NCBI GenBank assembly: GCA_019454045.1 | Contig: SKCR01038859.1 | Span: 124,001-188,000 of the forward strand | Origin: Zanthoxylum bungeanum | Lineage: Eukaryota; Streptophyta; Magnoliopsida; Sapindales; Rutaceae | Length of the DNA stretch: 64,000 bases | Direction of reading: 5' to 3' | In this document: positions 59,181 to 64,000 of the stretch, one piece after another | How the letters are laid out: the number at the start of each line of letters is the position of its first letter | Numbering within the stretch: position 1 is the stretch's first letter | The notes under the pieces: model-generated | Database searches by the model: none | What the model saw: only the letters and a program-made list of their open reading frames with translations | What the model was told of the DNA's origin: nothing | Position numbers and translations under genes: made by a program

Positions 59181-59494
59181 AGGAGTTGATTTTTTGTGAT
59201 GAAATTTAGAGGTTAGGATTAAGCCACCTCATCTTTTATAGACCAATCCCGAAATTTACTGTAGCTACCTCTGATTTATCAATTTTTGACTCATTTCGGT
59301 TTCAAATTTGGAACAATTCCCAATGTGAAAGTTGTAGGTCTCGGTCTTAGCTTTCCGATGATATAAAATTCATAAAAATCAAAGATTTTACGAAAAGTTT
59401 ACGGCCTGAACACCAAAGGTTTTTCGAGGTGTAACAAAAACTAAGTTCTGCGTCGAAATTTCAAGAAATCATCTAATTGTCCCGATGCTATTTT

Positions 59495-61537
59495 TGTTGG
59501 GTTTTCTAGGTCAAACCAAGATCAATTAAGCGAATGAAATGTGTGAATACAACAAAGTAAAGTAGTGGAAATACTCACTTTGATCGGTTAGATGTTGGCG
59601 GAGAGTTCAAAACTTTTGCCTTTGAGAAGTTGTTCCAAGCTTTCCTTTTTTATGTGTTCTGCCAAGCCCCTTGGATTTGATCTTCAAGCTCCAAGCTTTG
59701 TGAATGATTGCATGCTCATGAATGGATTTCCCTATCACCTTTGTAAGACCTATTTAGTGTGCTAGCACTTGGAAAAATTTGCCACAAATTGTTTCCTTTG
59801 CTTCTTGTTGCTCTCGGCCAATGAGAGAAATTTTGAGAGAAAAATGGCTTCCAAGTAGTGAGATGGAGAGGGAGAGAATCAAGTTGTGTGTATTTTGATT
59901 TCAAAAAACATACACCACTTACCACTTTCCAAAAATGGTACAAGGCATTAATGCCTCTTAACAACTCCCATCACTCAAAAGTGACAAGATGCCAATCACC
60001 AAAAAGGTGACATGACACACATCACAAAAAGTGGATGTGACATGTGAGTGACTTGCGGTGTGATTTGTGGCCGCACTTGATTCAAAATCGGAGTGGCCTC
60101 GTAATCACACCCCGGGCTCGGGTTCGTTAATTCCGAATTAACAAATTTTTACGTTGCGACGTAATTAAATCAAATTTAATTAAATAATTATGCCTAGCAA
60201 AATTACAATTCACGTCGCTAGCGAATTAATTCTAAATTAACTCGTTGGCCCGAATTTAAATCTAATTTTAATTCCACATCGAAATCCAATTTTGTTTAAT
60301 ATATCGAATATATTATTTTATCAATTAATTCCGAATTAATCGTTCTCTCTCTTTAAATAGTATTTTATCCTAGATAAAATGTCTCCGTAATTAATCCCAG
60401 ATTAATTTTCTCTCTCTTATTAATTCTAGATTAATTATGCTCGAGTTATACGTCATCGGTGAATCTTCAGGAAGCGACCCATGAGATCCCTGGATATGTT
60501 GGCAGTAAATCCGTCGTCGGACTATTCGAATACGTACGTACCTAGTACTATATTTTTACCAATTTACAAGACATGGTTGGCTTCTAGCAAAGTACCGTGC
60601 CTACCCAATTCTCCAGAAATATTCTTAAAGGAATATTTAATCTGTATCATGCGTAGTATACATAGTATTGCATATTGCGATCCAGTATCGGATTTCACGT
60701 GCTAGGCTTGGTGCTGGAATTATGTCTGCCCCGTACGAAGCACATATCGGATCTCTAGTAACTAGTCTCTATAATCGGATAAACATGAGCTAGTCATATT
60801 ATCCCGATAACTGCAGTACATAAGAGTACTAGTTCCGTATCCTACGTGATCATCATCTTCATATAACTGAAGTGATACTTCTATCTTGACATCACACCCA
60901 ATACACTACGATTCTCAATATACCCAGAAGAGGCGTACACAGAACCTGTTAAAGCCCTAGACGACCAAAACCAAAGTATATTGATTGTCGCAAGTATTAG
61001 CGATGTAAGTCTCAGGTTAAGAAAATACACCTACCCTGATTCGGACTTCTATAGACACATAGTCATACTACCAATGGAATTCCGAGAGTTCTATCCAGAG
61101 CGAAGCTGTTTCCATACCAATGGTAAACATAACCTCCTATCACACTTGCATAAGTATCCAATACTTAAATATATGAGAACTATGCTATTATGCTCCCACA
61201 ACGCGCACAAGTGCAATACTAGTCTATTTCGCATTATCGAAGTCCAATCTCAATAATACTATGACTAGGGATGTTTTAATGATTAAACCTTAGTGAATTA
61301 ATATTGTCTCATATCTTATTAATCCGGAACTAATCATATGGACTTTTATCATTTATATATCCCGGTAATTCAATTCCAAATGATAAAATAACAATTTTCT
61401 TTTTCACATAGTTAATTTGTACAACAACATAATGTTCTGTACAAATAGTGATGCTATGGATCATAATTGCCCAACAATCTCTCACTTGGCCTATAGCCAA
61501 TCACTAAGGTGTCCTACACTTGAACTATGTACGGGTC
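59495..61537 (-). mobile_element. Ty1/copia D, 3' LTR and start of internal region
   Basis: Same family as copia A-C. The 3' LTR is 59495-61476 (TGTTGGG...CCAACA), the minus-strand purine tract follows at 61477-61490, and about 60 bp of internal sequence run until gypsy LTR E cuts it at 61538. It is inserted in gypsy LTR G. No coding part is inside the window. Confidence 0.88.
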
Positions 61538-61944
61538 TGTAACATCCCAGATTTTCGGAACTGTTCTAGAAGATTCTCGGACAAACGTTATAGTCTCGGG
61601 AATAGGATGATATCAGAGAATAATAGTTTAAGCGGTGTTATATGGGTTGGAATAGTATATTATGAATATTCATTACGTTGGAAAACGCGTGGGATCAAAA
61701 GTCGGTTACACGATTTTCGAAAAACGCGTAAAGTTTATAATTTTGGTCACAGAAGAAGCAAACAAACTCCTATTGAGTTGATTCTTGAACCATCAGACTC
61801 GTTTTTCTGAGACGAACAACTTTCATGTTGAGCACTTTTCGAGAATCACGTCAGAAGAGCTCCGAAAATATGAAATTCCAGAAAGTTCCATGATATGGGC
61901 TAAAGAGCAAAATCACGGGGACTTATTTGATATTTTCCCAGCTA

Positions 61945-61954
61945 CTATATAAAA
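61945..61954 (+). promoter_or_regulatory. TATA box of LTR E
   Basis: CTATATAAAA, about 410 bp after the LTR start, a normal position for a plant LTR promoter. Confidence 0.65.
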
Positions 61955-63101
61955 CCTCAAATTTTTGAAAAATCACATATTTTGTAAAACCAAACCAAAC
62001 TCCTCACCTGCACCCCCACACCCATTTCGCGTTTATGCGTTCGTTGGTCGCGCCGACGGCCTGCCGGCCACCGCCAGCCGGTGCGACCGTCTAGAATGAA
62101 GTGCCCGGCCACCGTGTGTCCAGTGGTGGCCGGCGGCGACGCAAAGACGCCGGAAATGGTGAGTTTTGGAGAGGAAGAGGCGCGCACGTGGGTTGTCCAA
62201 TCACGGCACGTCGCTTCGTCTTACGGCCCGAGCCACCTACCAAATCGAAGCCCTCGGAGAGTACTACAAGTATGCAGAGTCGATTTTATCGAACAGCAGC
62301 CGATTGCATGCGAAACGAGGAAGAAAGCGGCAGTGAACAGTAAACCCATGGTGAACAGTAGCTCCGATCAGAATTTCAACGACACCAGCGTGTTCGTATA
62401 GCCGAGGAGAGTCTGAATATGGCCTCAGAATTTCGGTACCACTCTCTGTTTAGAATTTGTTATTTCAAAGTGAATCGATTTATATTCGGATGTTTCCGGT
62501 AGTTCCGTAGTTTAGCGAATTAGCATGAAGTGTATTGGATATGTTTTAATATGTTAAAATGATAAATATGGTAGAATTCGGGGAGAATCGGATGAGATAT
62601 GATCGATCCGGTAGAATTAACGAGTTTCAAGTAAGACGGAGTTTCTCGCGCGACTAAGCGTAGTTGATCGTAATCATGAAAATAGTATAAATGTGATATT
62701 GCGAGGGTAATTAAGTAATTCTGGATTAGTTCGGAGGGTTCGAGACCCTTCGTAGTGTTTGTGGAAACTTTTCCGCAATATTTACCGCAAACGCGTAAAA
62801 TGAGAATTTAGGCTATCTAGCTAGTTGGAATAGTATAGAAAGATATGTATTAAAGTAATGAAGTTTGTACCGTAGTATCGGAGATGATTCGAGTGTTTCG
62901 AGGAAGCCCGTAGCTATCATAGATAAGTTGGAAGTTCTGCAAATAACGGTACTAACCTTGTGTTATTACTTGTTTGACAGATCGGACCCGGATAGCGGGC
63001 GTTCGCTTAGCCAGGTAAGTAATTCATGCTTTGAACACTTAAGAAATTTAGCGTTGCTCGAAATCAGTAATATAACAAAGTTTTATATAGTTATAGTATG
63101 A

Positions 63102-63103
<2 letters not shown>

Positions 63104-63141
<38 letters not shown>
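63104..63141. repeat. (AT)n microsatellite in LTR E
   Basis: It runs as an almost pure AT dinucleotide tract of about 38 bp. The matching place in LTR I (near 40-110) has shorter ATAT stretches. Confidence 0.95.
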
Positions 63142-63143
<2 letters not shown>

Positions 63144-64000
63144 TAAAGGCAAGCATGAGTACATAGAAATAAAGAGACACATATCTAGATATAAACTAGT
63201 ATATGTATTTTTATAGATAGATAAAGCATATGAATGATGTTATGTTTATGAATATATATATTGAGACTTGGGTATGGGGGTTGTAGAAACTACACCCTAG
63301 GGATTAGGATTAAAGTTTAAAGAACGATAAAATTGTAAAGAAATGAATATATAAGCACTTATCCATATAGAAGGATACAAAAACAAGATCACGAGTACTT
63401 TCATAGTTAAGTATAAGTTTGCATGATTTAAAAGGCAATTAAGTAATCATGAATAGAGTATGTATGCATAAACAAGAGGCTGTGTGTGTTAAAGTACAAA
63501 GGTAAGTTAGTCACATAGAGAAATAAATAAGCGAGTATCTTATATATGTATGTAATCTGTGTACAAGTATTTTGATGCATGATTAAGTGAGAACAGAGTA
63601 TGTGTGTTTATAAACATATGTAGATGAGATCTTTAAGTTTGTTTATATTTGGAGCATATAGTTTATAAGAATATTATAGATGGAATCATAGCTAGAGTAG
63701 AAAGAAGCATGATAAATGCATATGCATATGTATGTGTTAAGGTTTTCAGAAATTGAGTTACGGTTAAGAATGCTTTTGAAGTTTAAAGTGTTTTAAAAGA
63801 AAAGCTTTAAGTGTTCTTTTTTTGAAAGAAATGTATTTAAGACATGTTTTAACAGTTTTAAGATTTGATTTAAGTTTTAAAAGTATATCAGCAGTTTTCG
63901 TTACATGTTTTTCCGGTCATGAGGTAAAACCTCACCCCAGTATGTAACTCGAGATACAGTTGGAATTGACGGATTCAGAGACATGTGCACATGTAGAGAG

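Larger units (their letters stand above)
57058..59494 (-). mobile_element. Ty3/gypsy LTR G, main part
   Basis: It continues 44077-44118 after element F and aligns with S1 from about 37498 and S2 from about 45585. It has the four-fold TTACGTAT module (57650-57935), CG-rich repeats with GCGTCACGAC/GCATCGCGAC variants (58440-58550), a pyrimidine run (59020-59110) and a minus-strand TATA box CCCTCTATAAATAGGG (59165-59180). Copia D is inserted at 59495, so the U3 start and any internal region lie outside the readable part. Confidence 0.87.
61538..64000 (+). mobile_element. Ty3/gypsy-type LTR E, running off the window
   Basis: It starts TGTAACATCCCAGATTTTCG and matches LTR I (22522-21960 plus 1104-1) in opposite orientation. 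A plus-strand TATA box (61945-61954) shows it is read rightward. A GC-rich patch lies at 62040-62170. The end of the window (63915-64000) matches the segment around 38400-38490 of S1 in reverse, so the two LTR families share their distal part. It is inserted in copia D; GGGTC (61533-61537) would be its target duplication. 63160-63900 holds nothing else recognisable. Confidence 0.85.

Noticed and set aside
1..64000. Intact host protein-coding gene, tRNA, rRNA or snoRNA
   Set aside because: I found no host exon structure or complete RNA gene on either strand; all recognisable coding sequence belongs to retroelements or to the captured LOG-like module. Short divergent exons could still escape reading by eye.

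Overview
The window looks like intergenic heterochromatin of a flowering plant, most likely a eudicot. It is AT-rich and I find no intact host gene in it. Nearly every base can be assigned to nested LTR retrotransposons: Ty1/copia with an initiator-tRNA-Met primer site, Ty3/gypsy of the Athila and Tat type, and long gypsy LTRs with TGTAAC...GTTACA ends. There is also one hAT-like DNA element. All retroelement coding regions are broken by stops, frameshifts and deletions. I cannot name the species.

Left part (1-31605). This is a stack of insertions that can be read from target-site duplications (TSDs). Copia C (22523-31605, minus) has its 3' LTR cut by a gypsy LTR (call it I; 21960-22522 continuing at 1-1104, minus). 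LTR I is split by copia A (1105-21954, TSD TCTTG). The internal region of copia A is split by copia B (7593-18765, TSD GAGAA). The 5' LTR of copia B carries a 1.2-kb hAT-like element (15614-16842), which itself holds a short tRNA-like segment. A, B and C belong to one family, with LTRs of about 2 kb, TGTTGG...CCAACA ends, a TGGTATCAGAGC-type primer site and a purine tract next to the 3' LTR.

Middle part (31606-44076). A minus-strand Tat-like gypsy remnant (H) has a 1.4-kb minisatellite in its 3' region and recognisable pieces of RT, RNase H and integrase. Next comes a 2.5-kb solo LTR (37456-39991, TSD TGTTT). It is followed by a minus-strand Athila-like remnant (F2) that carries a broken LOG-like gene (cytokinin riboside 5'-monophosphate phosphoribohydrolase family) downstream of pol.

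Right part (44077-64000). A gypsy LTR (G) is cut after its first 42 bases by a 12.9-kb plus-strand Athila-like element (F, 44119-57052, TSD AATAG/AATAT). Element F has a tRNA-Asp primer site, Gag, protease, partial RT/RNase H, integrase, and a second LOG-like pseudogene between integrase and the polypurine tract. Its 5' LTR contains another solo LTR (45543-48772, TSD ATAAC); the unoccupied site is visible in the 3' LTR. LTR G continues at 57058-59494, is cut by copia D (59495-61537), and D is cut by gypsy LTR E (61538 to the window end).

The most notable signal is the LOG-like module. Two Athila-type elements that differ in their pol genes and lie on opposite strands carry it at the same place, behind the same pyrimidine tract plus CAG and before the same polypurine tract. 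This argues for an old gene capture that became a third ORF of a retrotransposon lineage.
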